Assembly: GCA_028713675.1 (NCBI GenBank)
Contig: JAQTNV010000024.1
Span: forward strand, 1-50,142
Length of the DNA stretch: 50,142 nucleotides
Reading direction: 5' to 3'
DNA from: a bacterium
GTDB taxonomy: Bacteria; Desulfobacterota; JAPLJL01
Shown: positions 24,680 to 31,927 of the stretch, in pieces
Position numbering within the stretch: the stretch's first letter is position 1
Layout of the letters: every line of letters begins with the position of its first letter
Program-made: the position numbers and the translations under genes
The notes under the pieces: model-generated
Database searches by the model: none
What the model was told of the DNA's origin: nothing
Seen by the model: the letters and a program-made list of their open reading frames with translations, nothing else

Positions 24680-24747
24680 GCTAACAAACAACAAACTCAC
24701 TATTCAAACACTCATTTATTTCACTAATTAGACAATCAATTCTGGTA

Positions 24748-25476
24748 TTATTTCTCACTTGTTTTCTTCTCCGCCACCAGATTGGTCGCCCGCCGGAGCG
24801 AATCGAATGTCCCCGCGTCGGTCCACCAACCCTTCAGGATACTGTAGGAAAGCTCCCCCAGCTCCAGGTAACGGTTATTCACGTCCGTAATCTCAAGTTC
24901 CCCGCGGCCGGAGGGCTTCAGCGTCTTGATAATTTCAAACACCCGGCAATCGTAAAAATAAATCCCGATCACCGCGTAATTTGAGAACGGCCGTTTCGGC
25001 TTTTCCTGGATCCGCTTGACCTTTCCTTTGACAATCTCCGCCACCCCGAACCTCTCCGGGTCCGGCACCTCCTTCAGCAGGATTTTGGCGCCGCTTTTCT
25101 GGCGTTTGTATTCCTGGACCGCGGCTTTGATGCTTCCCTCGATGATATTGTCACCCAGAAACACGCACACCGGCTCCCCCCCGCAGAAATACTCGGCCAG
25201 CCGCAAGGCGGCCGCGATCCCGCCCTCGCCTTCCTGGTAGGTGTAATTCAGATGCTTCAGCCCGAACTCACTCCCATTCCCGAGGAGCCGGAGAAAATCC
25301 CCGGCATGAGGTCCGCCGGTCACGATCAGGATATCGGTGATTCCCGCCTCCACCAGCGATTGGAGCGGATAATAAATCATCGGCTTGTCGTAAACCGGCA
25401 AGAGGTGCTTGTTGGTAATCTTGGTCAAGGGACTCATCCGGGTGCCCAATCCGCCGGCCAGAATCACGCCTTTCAT
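24748..25476 (-). CDS. rfbA: Glucose-1-phosphate thymidylyltransferase-like nucleotidyltransferase (short form)
   Basis: 242-residue sugar nucleotidyltransferase and first gene of the rml operon, expected to make dTDP-glucose from dTTP and glucose-1-phosphate. N-terminal signature GGLGTRMSPLTKITNKHLLPVYDKPMI, substrate motifs FLGDNI and YEVPDPERFGVAE-like LKEVPDPERFGV, and WWTDAGTFDSL are all present. Classical RmlA is about 290 residues; this one lacks the C-terminal helical part that forms the allosteric dTDP-rhamnose site, so feedback control may differ. GGAGGGCAGATT precedes the ATG. Confidence 0.92.
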   Translation of the reverse strand: MKGVILAGGLGTRMSPLTKITNKHLLPVYDKPMIYYPLQSLVEAGITDILIVTGGPHAGDFLRLLGNGSEFGLKHLNYTYQEGEGGIAAALRLAEYFCGGEPVCVFLGDNIIEGSIKAAVQEYKRQKSGAKILLKEVPDPERFGVAEIVKGKVKRIQEKPKRPFSNYAVIGIYFYDCRVFEIIKTLKPSGRGELEITDVNNRYLELGELSYSILKGWWTDAGTFDSLRRATNLVAEKKTSEK

Positions 25477-25520
25477 AATCTGCCCTCCATCTGGTTCATT
25501 CGGACTATCTGATCTTTTTT

Positions 25521-25541
25521 AGCAAAGAGCATAGAGCATAG
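25521..25541. repeat. Short GCTCTAT-family heptamer array (reverse orientation)
   Basis: AGCAAAG, AGCATAG, AGCATAG. The reverse complement reads CTATGCT CTATGCT CTTTGCT, the same family as the tail of the composite elements at 10492 and 18452. It lies upstream of rmlA. Confidence 0.65.
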
Positions 25542-25561
25542 GGTTTGTCTCGAAATTTTCT

Positions 25562-25665
25562 TTAGTCTCAAATCTCTGGTTTCTAGTTTCTGGTTCAAAG
25601 CTTAAAACCATATTTTCTCTCTTTTATTTCAACTAGAGACTCGAAACCCGAAACTCGAAACTTTT
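25562..25665. repeat. MITE-like element with inverted heptamer arms, copy A
   Basis: Left heptamers (CTCTGGT, TTCTAGT, TTCTGGT), an AT-rich core of about 35 bp, and right heptamers AACTAGA, GACTCGA, AACCCGA, AACTCGA (25631-25658), which are their approximate reverse complement. The element at 29551 has the same arms and a similar core length. Confidence 0.75.
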
Positions 25666-25680
25666 TTATTTCGCCTTGCC

Positions 25681-27411
25681 TCATTTGATCCTGAGAAAAT
25701 ACGGCGCCAGAGCCAGGTTTTGCGGCGTGAGGAAAAGGGAAAGGATCGGGTTTTGAGCCAAATCCCGGAGCCGGAACGGGTCTTCTGATCCCGGGAAGCC
25801 GTCATTCCAATTAACCTGGTTCAGATAAGCTGTCGGAGAGCCTGCGTTCGCGTATCCTCCCCCGATCATCCCCCGGAGAATCTCCCTTTTCCAGGACCTG
25901 CGCCGGGGGAGATCCAGGATCAGAATCTTCTCCTCCGGGGAAATTCCCGCCAGTTCCTTGACCCGCCGGATCGCCTCCGCCAACCCGCCCAGATGGTCCA
26001 CCAGATTCAGATTGAGCGCCTGCGTTCCCGTCCAGACCCGTCCCTCGGCATACTGGGAGAGGGTCCTCATTTTCATGTTGCGTCCTTCTCCGATTCTTTC
26101 CAGCATCTTCCGGTAGGTAAATTCCAGATGCCGGCGCAGCAGCGCGTGTTCCTTCCGGGTCAGAAATCTGAAACTGCTGAGCATGTCGGCCCGCTCCGTA
26201 TTTTTAATAATTTGCGGGTTGGCCCCCAGCTTTCCCAGCAGATCCCGGATCACAAATTTTCCGAAGAATACCCCGATGGATCCGGTTAAAGTCAGGGGAT
26301 TGGAGAAGATTTCGCTGGCTCCGGCGGCCAGGTAATAGGCCCCGGAGGCCGCCATCCCCCCGCAGGAAATCACGACCGGTTTCTTTTCCCGGAGACGGAT
26401 TACCGCCCGCCAGAGGGCGTCGGAAGCGTCCGCCGAACCACCCCCGCTGTCCACCCGGAGAACCGCCCCTACGATGCTCTTTTCCCGGGCGACCTGCTCC
26501 AGAAGCGGAACCAGGGTATCCGCCCCGGTCATCCGGGTGCCCTGGAACGGGTCCTCCAGGCTTTCCCCGGAGCGGATGGTCCCTTCCACGAAAACAACCG
26601 CGAGCCGCTGTCTCCGTGGCCTCCGGGGAGAATAATGAAAAGAAATAGGCATCTGGTCCCCGGGGATCATCACGATCTTGTCTTTCCAAAGCTCCTCGAC
26701 CAGCCGGGGAATCTCGTCGGGGAAGCCCAGGACGTCCACCAATTTAAGTTTCTCGGCCTCGGCCGCGGTCAGGATCGCCGCGTCGGTGATTTTTTTGATC
26801 CCGCCCGCGGAAAGTTTCCGGTTCTTCCGCAGGGTGTCGTTGTAGTAACCGGTAATCTCTTCCAGGATGGATTTGATTTCCTCCTGATGAGGCTGGCTGG
26901 GGGAAGTCCGGGTAAAAATCTCGGGGGCGGACTTGTAACGCCCGATCCGCTCGAACTCCGGTTTCACCCCGATTTTCTTCAAGGTGTCACGGAGGTAGAC
27001 AATTTCCACCCGGAAACCCGGCAGGAAAAGGCTTCCGGCGGGGTTCATCACGATCAGGTCCGCCAGCGAAGCCAGTAAATAATGGGAGGATTCCCCGCTG
27101 TTCAGGTACACGATCAGGCGCTTGCCTCTTTTTTTCAGATCCGCCAGGGCCTGGTAAATTTCGGAAAGAGGCCCCATTCCCAGCTGAAGCTGTCCCAGCT
27201 TGAGGATGATTCCGTCAATCCATTTCTCTTCGGAAAGCAGGGCCAGATGGTGAATCACCTGGTGAATCGAGCTGATGTTGGTGAAAAAAGAGATGGGCGG
27301 AATCCGTTCGGGAAGATGCTCCGGCAGGGATATTTCAATATAATTTCCGCCCCGGCTGACGGGACGAAGTACTTTTCTTTTCAAACCCAGGGGAAGACTA
27401 TAACCGAACAT
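25681..27411 (-). CDS. sppA: Signal peptide peptidase SppA-type S49 protease (long form, no membrane anchor seen)
   Basis: 576-residue serine protease with two tandem S49 domains, as in the 67-kDa SppA. The catalytic dyad is visible: Lys160 in FERIGRYKSAPE and Ser356 in GGMAASGAYYLAA, spaced 196 residues apart as expected (E. coli Lys209/Ser409). DSGGGSADASDALWRAV and SIGVFFGKF are family features. Unlike typical SppA, the N-terminus (MFGYSLPLGLKRKVLRP) shows no hydrophobic anchor or signal. It may be cytoplasmic or peripheral, or the true anchor has been lost. No good ribosome site precedes the ATG. Divergent from the hydrolase gene. Confidence 0.88.
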   Translation of the reverse strand: MFGYSLPLGLKRKVLRPVSRGGNYIEISLPEHLPERIPPISFFTNISSIHQVIHHLALLSEEKWIDGIILKLGQLQLGMGPLSEIYQALADLKKRGKRLIVYLNSGESSHYLLASLADLIVMNPAGSLFLPGFRVEIVYLRDTLKKIGVKPEFERIGRYKSAPEIFTRTSPSQPHQEEIKSILEEITGYYNDTLRKNRKLSAGGIKKITDAAILTAAEAEKLKLVDVLGFPDEIPRLVEELWKDKIVMIPGDQMPISFHYSPRRPRRQRLAVVFVEGTIRSGESLEDPFQGTRMTGADTLVPLLEQVAREKSIVGAVLRVDSGGGSADASDALWRAVIRLREKKPVVISCGGMAASGAYYLAAGASEIFSNPLTLTGSIGVFFGKFVIRDLLGKLGANPQIIKNTERADMLSSFRFLTRKEHALLRRHLEFTYRKMLERIGEGRNMKMRTLSQYAEGRVWTGTQALNLNLVDHLGGLAEAIRRVKELAGISPEEKILILDLPRRRSWKREILRGMIGGGYANAGSPTAYLNQVNWNDGFPGSEDPFRLRDLAQNPILSLFLTPQNLALAPYFLRIK

Positions 27412-27494
27412 TGTCTGTTTTCGTCAATTAAAGTATTATTTTCGTTGGCAATAATACCTTATCAATAAAGATAAAAATAGTAAACGGAATCGAG

Positions 27495-28415
27495 ATGAGC
27501 AAACTCCCCGAATTACCGTATCGTCCTCACGATTTTTACCGGATCGAAAGCCGTTATATCGAATTTAAGCCCGCGGCCGATTATCCCCGGCCGGTGAAGG
27601 TTCATTACAAGGTCGCCGGAGAAGGCAGGCCTCTGATCCTGGTTCACGGCCTGATGACCTCGGCCTACTCCTTCCGCTACGTGATTTCCCCGCTGGCCAA
27701 GTCCTTCCGGGTTTATGTCCCGGATCTGATCGGGGCGGGCCTCTCCGCCAAGCCGGATGATTTCAACTATTCCATCCGGAGAATCGGGGAATTCATCTCC
27801 AATTTTCTCAAAGAACTGAAGCTGGAAAAACCCATCGTGGTGGGCAATTCACTGGGCGGGCTCTACGTTCTCAGCCTGGCCCTGGATCACCCTGAACAGG
27901 TGGACCGCCTGGTGGTGATCCACTGCCCCGGGTTCCCCATGTTTCGGCTGAAAGCCCTGGCTTTCCTGCTCAAGATCGACCCCCTGGTCCGGGCTTACCA
28001 GGCCTTCACCCTGCGTTTCGCCCATCAATTCGTCCGGAATTCCATCTTTTACCAGGATAAAAACCTGCTCTCGGAAGAAGAAGTCAAAGAATATGGCCGG
28101 CTCTTCGCGAGCCCCGAAGGCGCAGTCGCTTTCACCCGCATCCTGAAGGAAAGCCTCGATTCGAAAGCCAGCGCCGAGATTATTTCCCGTCTCGCTAAAA
28201 TGAAAGATGAAGGGAAAAAATTCCCCTTCCCCGTCCTTCTGATGTTCACGGATAAAGACCGGCTGGTCCCCGCTGAATTCGGCGACCGTTTCCATGAGAT
28301 CATTCCCGGATCCCGGCTGGAAAAATTCGCCGACACCTCTCACTTCATCCACGTGGAGAGACCGGAAGAAACCGTCAAGCTTATTCGTGAGTTTTCTGAA
28401 ATTAATAAAAAATGA
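27495..28415 (+). CDS. Alpha/beta hydrolase
   Basis: 306-residue alpha/beta-hydrolase fold enzyme. Oxyanion loop LVHGLMTSAYSF, nucleophile elbow VGNSLGGLYVL (Ser119), the acid in LMFTDKDRLVP (about 255) and the catalytic His in ADTSHFIHVERPEE form a full triad. A helical cap of about 60 residues (GFPMFRLKALAFLLKIDPLVRAYQAFTLRFAHQF) follows strand 6. The substrate is not clear; esterase, lipase-like or C-C hydrolase are all possible. It heads a plus-strand series with two extended SDRs, a CPBP protein and an acyltransferase. Confidence 0.9.
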   Translation: MSKLPELPYRPHDFYRIESRYIEFKPAADYPRPVKVHYKVAGEGRPLILVHGLMTSAYSFRYVISPLAKSFRVYVPDLIGAGLSAKPDDFNYSIRRIGEFISNFLKELKLEKPIVVGNSLGGLYVLSLALDHPEQVDRLVVIHCPGFPMFRLKALAFLLKIDPLVRAYQAFTLRFAHQFVRNSIFYQDKNLLSEEEVKEYGRLFASPEGAVAFTRILKESLDSKASAEIISRLAKMKDEGKKFPFPVLLMFTDKDRLVPAEFGDRFHEIIPGSRLEKFADTSHFIHVERPEETVKLIREFSEINKK

Positions 28416-28474
28416 ATCTCCCCTGGCAGAGACCGTGGGGTATCTTTCTCAAAACGATTTGTAATTTCTGGGTT

Positions 28475-28544
28475 GTCATTCCCGCGAAAGCGGGAATCCA
28501 GGCGAACAATAAAACACTGGATTCCGCATCAAGTGCGGAATGAC
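28475..28544. repeat. GTCATTCCC...GGAATGAC palindromic spacer repeat
   Basis: Two hairpins, ATTCCCGCGAAAGCGGGAAT (dRS3-like) and ATTCCGCATCAAGTGCGGAAT, are enclosed by complementary ends GTCATTCC / GGAATGAC. The right half is nearly identical to that of the repeat at 48571. Confidence 0.8.
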
Positions 28545-28561
28545 GGAATAGGATAATTGTA

Positions 28562-29545
28562 ATGCGAGCTTTCGTCACCGGAGGAAACGGATTCCTGGGC
28601 AGTCACCTGGTGGAAACCCTGGTCAAACGGGGATACGAGGTGACCTGCCTGGTCCGGAAAACCAGTGATCTGACCTGGCTTAAAGATCTCAAAATTAAAT
28701 ACGTTTACGGCGATATGGGCCTGGGCGACCAGGGCTTGGCGGAGGGCCTGAGAAACGCCGATATTGTTTTCAACCTGGCCGGTAAAGTCATGGCCCTTTC
28801 CCGCGACGAATATTTCCAGGTCAATTCCCTCGCCCCGGAGATCCTGGCGCAAACCGCGGTCAAGGTTAATCCCAAACTGAAACGGATTGTCTTCACCTCC
28901 AGCCTGGCCGTGCAGGGCCCGGGGGTCGGCCGGGAGCCGACCGATGAGTTATGGGGCGGAAAACCCGTGACCTGGTACGGCGAAAGCAAACTGGAGATGG
29001 AGAAACGGGTCCTGCCGTTTAAGAATCAGATCCCGATTACCATCGTCCGTCCCGGCCCGATTTATGGGCCACGTGATTACGCTTTCCTGGATGTTTTTAA
29101 GACCATGAAGAACGGCTTTCGGATCGATATTTACGGAAAGTCCAAGATTCTCAACATGGCTTACGTTCAGGACATCGTGGACGGTATCATTCTGGCGGGG
29201 GAAAAGGATGTCGCTTCCGGCGAGATATTCCTTCTGGGAGACAGCAAAAATTATGACTGGGACGAGGTCATGGCCATCCTGGGCCGGACGCTCGGGAAAA
29301 AAGGCCTTAAAATCCCGATCCCGGTGCCGATTGTTTACCTGGTGGCGGGGATCTCCGAACTCATCGCCAAGATCCGGAGGAAACCGGTGATGCTGAACCT
29401 GCAGAAGGTGCCGGAATTGATCCAGACCAACTGGGCCTTCAGTGTCGCCAAGGCCCAGAAGCTTCTTGGCTACGAACCCAAGGTTGATCTCGCTCAGGGA
29501 TTCGAACTCACGCTGGAATGGTACCAAAAAACCAAACGGCTTTAG
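28562..29545 (+). CDS. NAD(P)-dependent extended SDR (epimerase/3-beta-HSD-like) A
   Basis: 327-residue extended SDR. Rossmann loop GGNGFLGSHLVE, NLAGKVMALSRDEYFQVN, FTSSLAVQGPG, catalytic Tyr-x3-Lys in TWYGESKLEME, and RPGPIYGPRDYAFLDVF. The C-terminal half (VPIVYLVAGISELIAKI) has a hydrophobic helix that may touch the membrane, as in hopanoid/sterol-type or OleD-like SDRs. Paralogous in plan to the gene at 30652 and ends in the same LxxxLxWYQKTKxx helix. The substrate is probably lipid-like, by inference from neighbours. Confidence 0.88.
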   Translation: MRAFVTGGNGFLGSHLVETLVKRGYEVTCLVRKTSDLTWLKDLKIKYVYGDMGLGDQGLAEGLRNADIVFNLAGKVMALSRDEYFQVNSLAPEILAQTAVKVNPKLKRIVFTSSLAVQGPGVGREPTDELWGGKPVTWYGESKLEMEKRVLPFKNQIPITIVRPGPIYGPRDYAFLDVFKTMKNGFRIDIYGKSKILNMAYVQDIVDGIILAGEKDVASGEIFLLGDSKNYDWDEVMAILGRTLGKKGLKIPIPVPIVYLVAGISELIAKIRRKPVMLNLQKVPELIQTNWAFSVAKAQKLLGYEPKVDLAQGFELTLEWYQKTKRL

Positions 29546-29550
29546 AAACC

Positions 29551-29659
29551 GTTTCGAGTTTCTGGTTCATGGTTTCTGGTCAATTAAATACCTTTTTAAG
29601 AATTACTTTCAATTAATTTTTTATCCCAACTCGAAACCCGAAACTCGAAACTAGAAACT
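29551..29659. repeat. MITE-like element with inverted heptamer arms, copy B
   Basis: Left heptamers GTTTCGA, GTTTCTG, GTTCATG, GTTTCTG (29551-29578); AT-rich core of about 50 bp; right heptamers AACTCGA, AACCCGA, AACTCGA, AACTAGA (29628-29655). It starts 6 bp after one stop codon and ends 14 bp before the next ATG. Confidence 0.8.
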
Positions 29660-29672
29660 GTTCTTCATCACC

Positions 29673-30389
29673 ATGTTTTTAAAAGAACTCACTGACTACT
29701 TCCGCGGGCAGGATCGCCGCAGCGCCGCCATCCTCCTGAGTTCGGTAGTGCTGATGGTGATTTACCTTTACCAGGGCAACCACAATTTTTTCCTTTCCCA
29801 TTTCGGAAGCGGATTCCCCGACCGGAACCAGGCCCTGACTTTCGGCCAGGTCTATCAATGCACGGTTGCCTTCCTGCTCTGGGCCGTAATTCCGATTATT
29901 CTCATCAAATCCTTTATCGGCGGTAACCTGAAAGACTACGGGATCTGCCTGGGTGATTGGCGCTTCGGCCTGAAGTTTTTTCTTCTGTCCATTCCGATCC
30001 TTCTCCCTCTGCTTTATTTGACCTCTTTGAACCCGGAATTCCCGGCCGAGTACCCTCTCGCCCCGCTGGCCGCGCAGGGAGTCAGAGGATTTATCCTCTG
30101 GGAACTCACTTATCTGATTTATTACCTGGGGTTTGAGTTCATTTTCCGCGGCTACATGCAGCTGGGGCTCCTGAAGCGCCTGGGGCCGTTCCTCGCGATC
30201 ATGGCCCAAACCATTCCCTCCACCATTGTCCACTGGGGAAAACCGGAAGGAGAAACCATCGCCGCGATTGTCGCCGGTCTCGCCTTCGGCGCCCTGGCCA
30301 TACGGACCCGCTCGATCCTGTGGGGTCTCATGGTCCATTATTTCGTGGGCATCGCCACCGATTTCTTCTGTCTGCTTCAACGTCTATAA
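29673..30389 (+). CDS. CPBP-family intramembrane protein (CAAX-protease/bacteriocin-processing type), atypical motif
   Basis: 238-residue polytopic membrane protein, with about six hydrophobic helices between residues 18 and 236. It belongs to the CPBP (Rce1-like, ABI) family of glutamyl intramembrane proteases. Motif 1 is E-E-x3-R in active members; here it reads F154-E155-F-I-F-R159, so the first Glu is replaced by Phe. Later motif histidines His187 (TIVHWGK) and His222 (GLMVHYF) are present. Catalysis may be altered or lost. No ribosome site; an inverted-heptamer element ends just upstream. Confidence 0.8.
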   Translation: MFLKELTDYFRGQDRRSAAILLSSVVLMVIYLYQGNHNFFLSHFGSGFPDRNQALTFGQVYQCTVAFLLWAVIPIILIKSFIGGNLKDYGICLGDWRFGLKFFLLSIPILLPLLYLTSLNPEFPAEYPLAPLAAQGVRGFILWELTYLIYYLGFEFIFRGYMQLGLLKRLGPFLAIMAQTIPSTIVHWGKPEGETIAAIVAGLAFGALAIRTRSILWGLMVHYFVGIATDFFCLLQRL

Positions 30390-30394
30390 AAAAG

Positions 30395-30478
30395 AAGTTT
30401 CGGGTTTCGAGTCTCTAGTTTCGAGTTAAAAGAATTAACGATTTACGAATGACGATTGACGAAATGAGCCGCGCAACC
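30395..30478. repeat. Heptamer array: GAGTTTC type passing in register into GACGAAT type
   Basis: AAGTTTC, GGGTTTC, GAGTCTC, TAGTTTC, GAGTTAA, AAGAATT, AACGATT, TACGAAT, GACGATT, GACGAAA, TGAGCCG, CGCAACC: twelve units with no phase break, although the unit sequence changes midway. It starts 5 bp after the CPBP gene stop. Confidence 0.8.
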
Positions 30479-30560
30479 CCAACCGATTTATTTACCTTTT
30501 TTTTTGCTTGGTATTTGGTCATTGGGATTTATTTGGTAATTGCCCCTCTGGGGTACTCGT

Positions 30561-30585
30561 CCTGAGACCCCATCGGGGTCTTAGG
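30561..30585. repeat. Hairpin between heptamer arrays
   Basis: CCTGAGACCCC and GGGGTCTTAGG form an 11-bp imperfect stem around a 3-nt loop. It is flanked on both sides by TTGGTTA/TTGGTAA heptamer arrays. Confidence 0.6.
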
Positions 30586-30590
30586 AGAAC

Positions 30591-30646
30591 TTGGTTATTG
30601 GTTATTGAATTATGTTTGGTTATTGGAATTTGGTAATTGGTAATTG
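30591..30646. repeat. Heptamer array (TTGGTTA/GTAATTG type) abutting a start codon
   Basis: Eight units in register: TTGGTTA, TTGGTTA, TTGAATT, ATGTTTG, GTTATTG, GAATTTG, GTAATTG, GTAATTG. It ends 5 bp before the ATG at 30652, so that gene has no Shine-Dalgarno. Similar units (GTATTTG, GTCATTG, TTTGGTA) lie at about 30511-30541. Confidence 0.8.
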
Positions 30647-30651
30647 ATGTT

Positions 30652-31695
30652 ATGAAGGCTTTAGTCACCGGCGCGGACGGCTTTATCGGCTCCAACCTGG
30701 TTTCCGCGCTCCTCGCGCGCGGATTCGAGGTCCGGGCCCTGGTCTTCCCCGGATCCCCGAGCCGCAACCTGGACGGCCTCCCCGTGGAAATCTGCTCGGG
30801 CGACCTGACCCGGCCCGAGACGCTTCTCCCCGCCGCCGCCGGCGTGGATTATGTCTTTCACCTGGCCGCCAAGGTTACCGACTGGGGCCCGCTCTCCGAG
30901 TTCCGAAAAGTGATCGTCGAGGGGACCGGAAATATCCTGGAAGCCTCCGCGGCGAGCCGGGTCAGGCGTTTCCTTTACGTCAGCACCCTGGCCGTCCACC
31001 GCTACCGTGATTATATCGACGGGGACGAGAACGCCCCCCGCGATTGCCGGAACCTTCCCTACGGAGTGACCAAGATCGAAGCGGAGGACCGGGTCCGTCA
31101 TTTTCAGAAATCCGGCCGGCTCGGGACCGTAATCATCCGCCCCGGTATTTTTCCCTTCGGCCCCAACGACCGCACCAGTTTTTTTCCGCTGGCCCAGGCC
31201 TTCGAGGGAGGTATTTTCGGCTTCATCCGCGGTGGGAAAAAGTTCCTCTGCACCTCCTACGTGGAAAACCTGGTGGAGGGGATGATCCTGGCCGCCCTGG
31301 CCCCCCGGGCCGAAGGGCAGACTTATATCCTGACCGACGGGATCAAAGTTACCTGGAAGGAACTTTTTGAGCTTTTTACCCGGCACCTGGGGAAAAAACC
31401 GCTCTGGATCAATATCCCGTATCCGCCCGTGTATCTGGTGGCCCTCTTCTGGGAATCGCTTTACCGGCTCTTCGGGGTCAAAACCGCCCCCCTTCTGACC
31501 CGCTACCGGGTTTCCCTGCAGGCATATCATCTGCATTTCGACTGCCGGAAAGCCCGGGAAGAACTGGGGTACCGCCCCCTGGTCGATCTGGAGGAAGGAA
31601 TCCGCCGAACCGTGGCCTGGTATCAGAAAGCAAAACAAATTAACGACTTGTCCCGAGCTGAGTCGAGGGATTTACGATTGACGAATGACGAATGA
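30652..31695 (+). CDS. NAD(P)-dependent extended SDR B, with a repeat-encoded C-terminal tail
   Basis: 347-residue extended SDR: GADGFIGSNLV loop, HLAAKVTDWGP, STLAVHRYRD, a catalytic Tyr-x3-Lys in LPYGVTKIEAE, and RPGIFPFGPND. The C-terminal half has a hydrophobic VYLVALFWESLYRLFG helix like its paralogue at 28562. The natural end corresponds to RRTVAWYQKAKQ. The last ~19 codons are spacer repeat: a GACTTGTCCCGAGC...GAGGG motif and then GACGAAT heptamers. I start at the ATG of MKALVTGADG; a TTG five codons upstream lies in a heptamer array. Substrate unknown, possibly a lipid ketone or alcohol. Confidence 0.87.
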   Translation: MKALVTGADGFIGSNLVSALLARGFEVRALVFPGSPSRNLDGLPVEICSGDLTRPETLLPAAAGVDYVFHLAAKVTDWGPLSEFRKVIVEGTGNILEASAASRVRRFLYVSTLAVHRYRDYIDGDENAPRDCRNLPYGVTKIEAEDRVRHFQKSGRLGTVIIRPGIFPFGPNDRTSFFPLAQAFEGGIFGFIRGGKKFLCTSYVENLVEGMILAALAPRAEGQTYILTDGIKVTWKELFELFTRHLGKKPLWINIPYPPVYLVALFWESLYRLFGVKTAPLLTRYRVSLQAYHLHFDCRKAREELGYRPLVDLEEGIRRTVAWYQKAKQINDLSRAESRDLRLTNDE

Positions 31696-31709
31696 CGAAT
31701 TTATTTAAA

Positions 31710-31829
31710 CGGCTTGCGGAGTACGGTTGAGCGGCTCGTTTCGGCTTACGGTTTACGTCTTTCGTTTTCATAAACGCTGAACGAACAACGATAGACAATA
31801 CGAGCAGCGCAACCGCAACCGACGAACCT
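31710..31829. repeat. Heptamer-periodic dyad (CGG/ACG type) in the spacer before the acyltransferase gene
   Basis: Units CGGCTTG, CGGAGTA, CGGTTGA, GCGGCTC, GTTTCGG, CTTACGG, TTTACGT, CTTTCGT, then, across a dyad near 31770, AACGCTG, AACGAAC, AACGATA, GACAATA, CGAGCAG, CGCAACC. The second half is the rough reverse complement of the first. Confidence 0.7.
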
Positions 31830-31927
31830 GACCCAAAAAAATGATGAAGATGTCTGCCCATGAGCATGAACCTAGGTTGAAACCCCCGGACCAATTGCCT
31901 AAGATTTAACAAACGCCAGCTTTAAAA

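Noticed and set aside
27495..31695. Ole-type olefinic hydrocarbon operon (OleB hydrolase, OleD SDR)
   Set aside because: The hydrolase and SDRs fit superficially, but the thiolase OleA and ligase OleC are absent.
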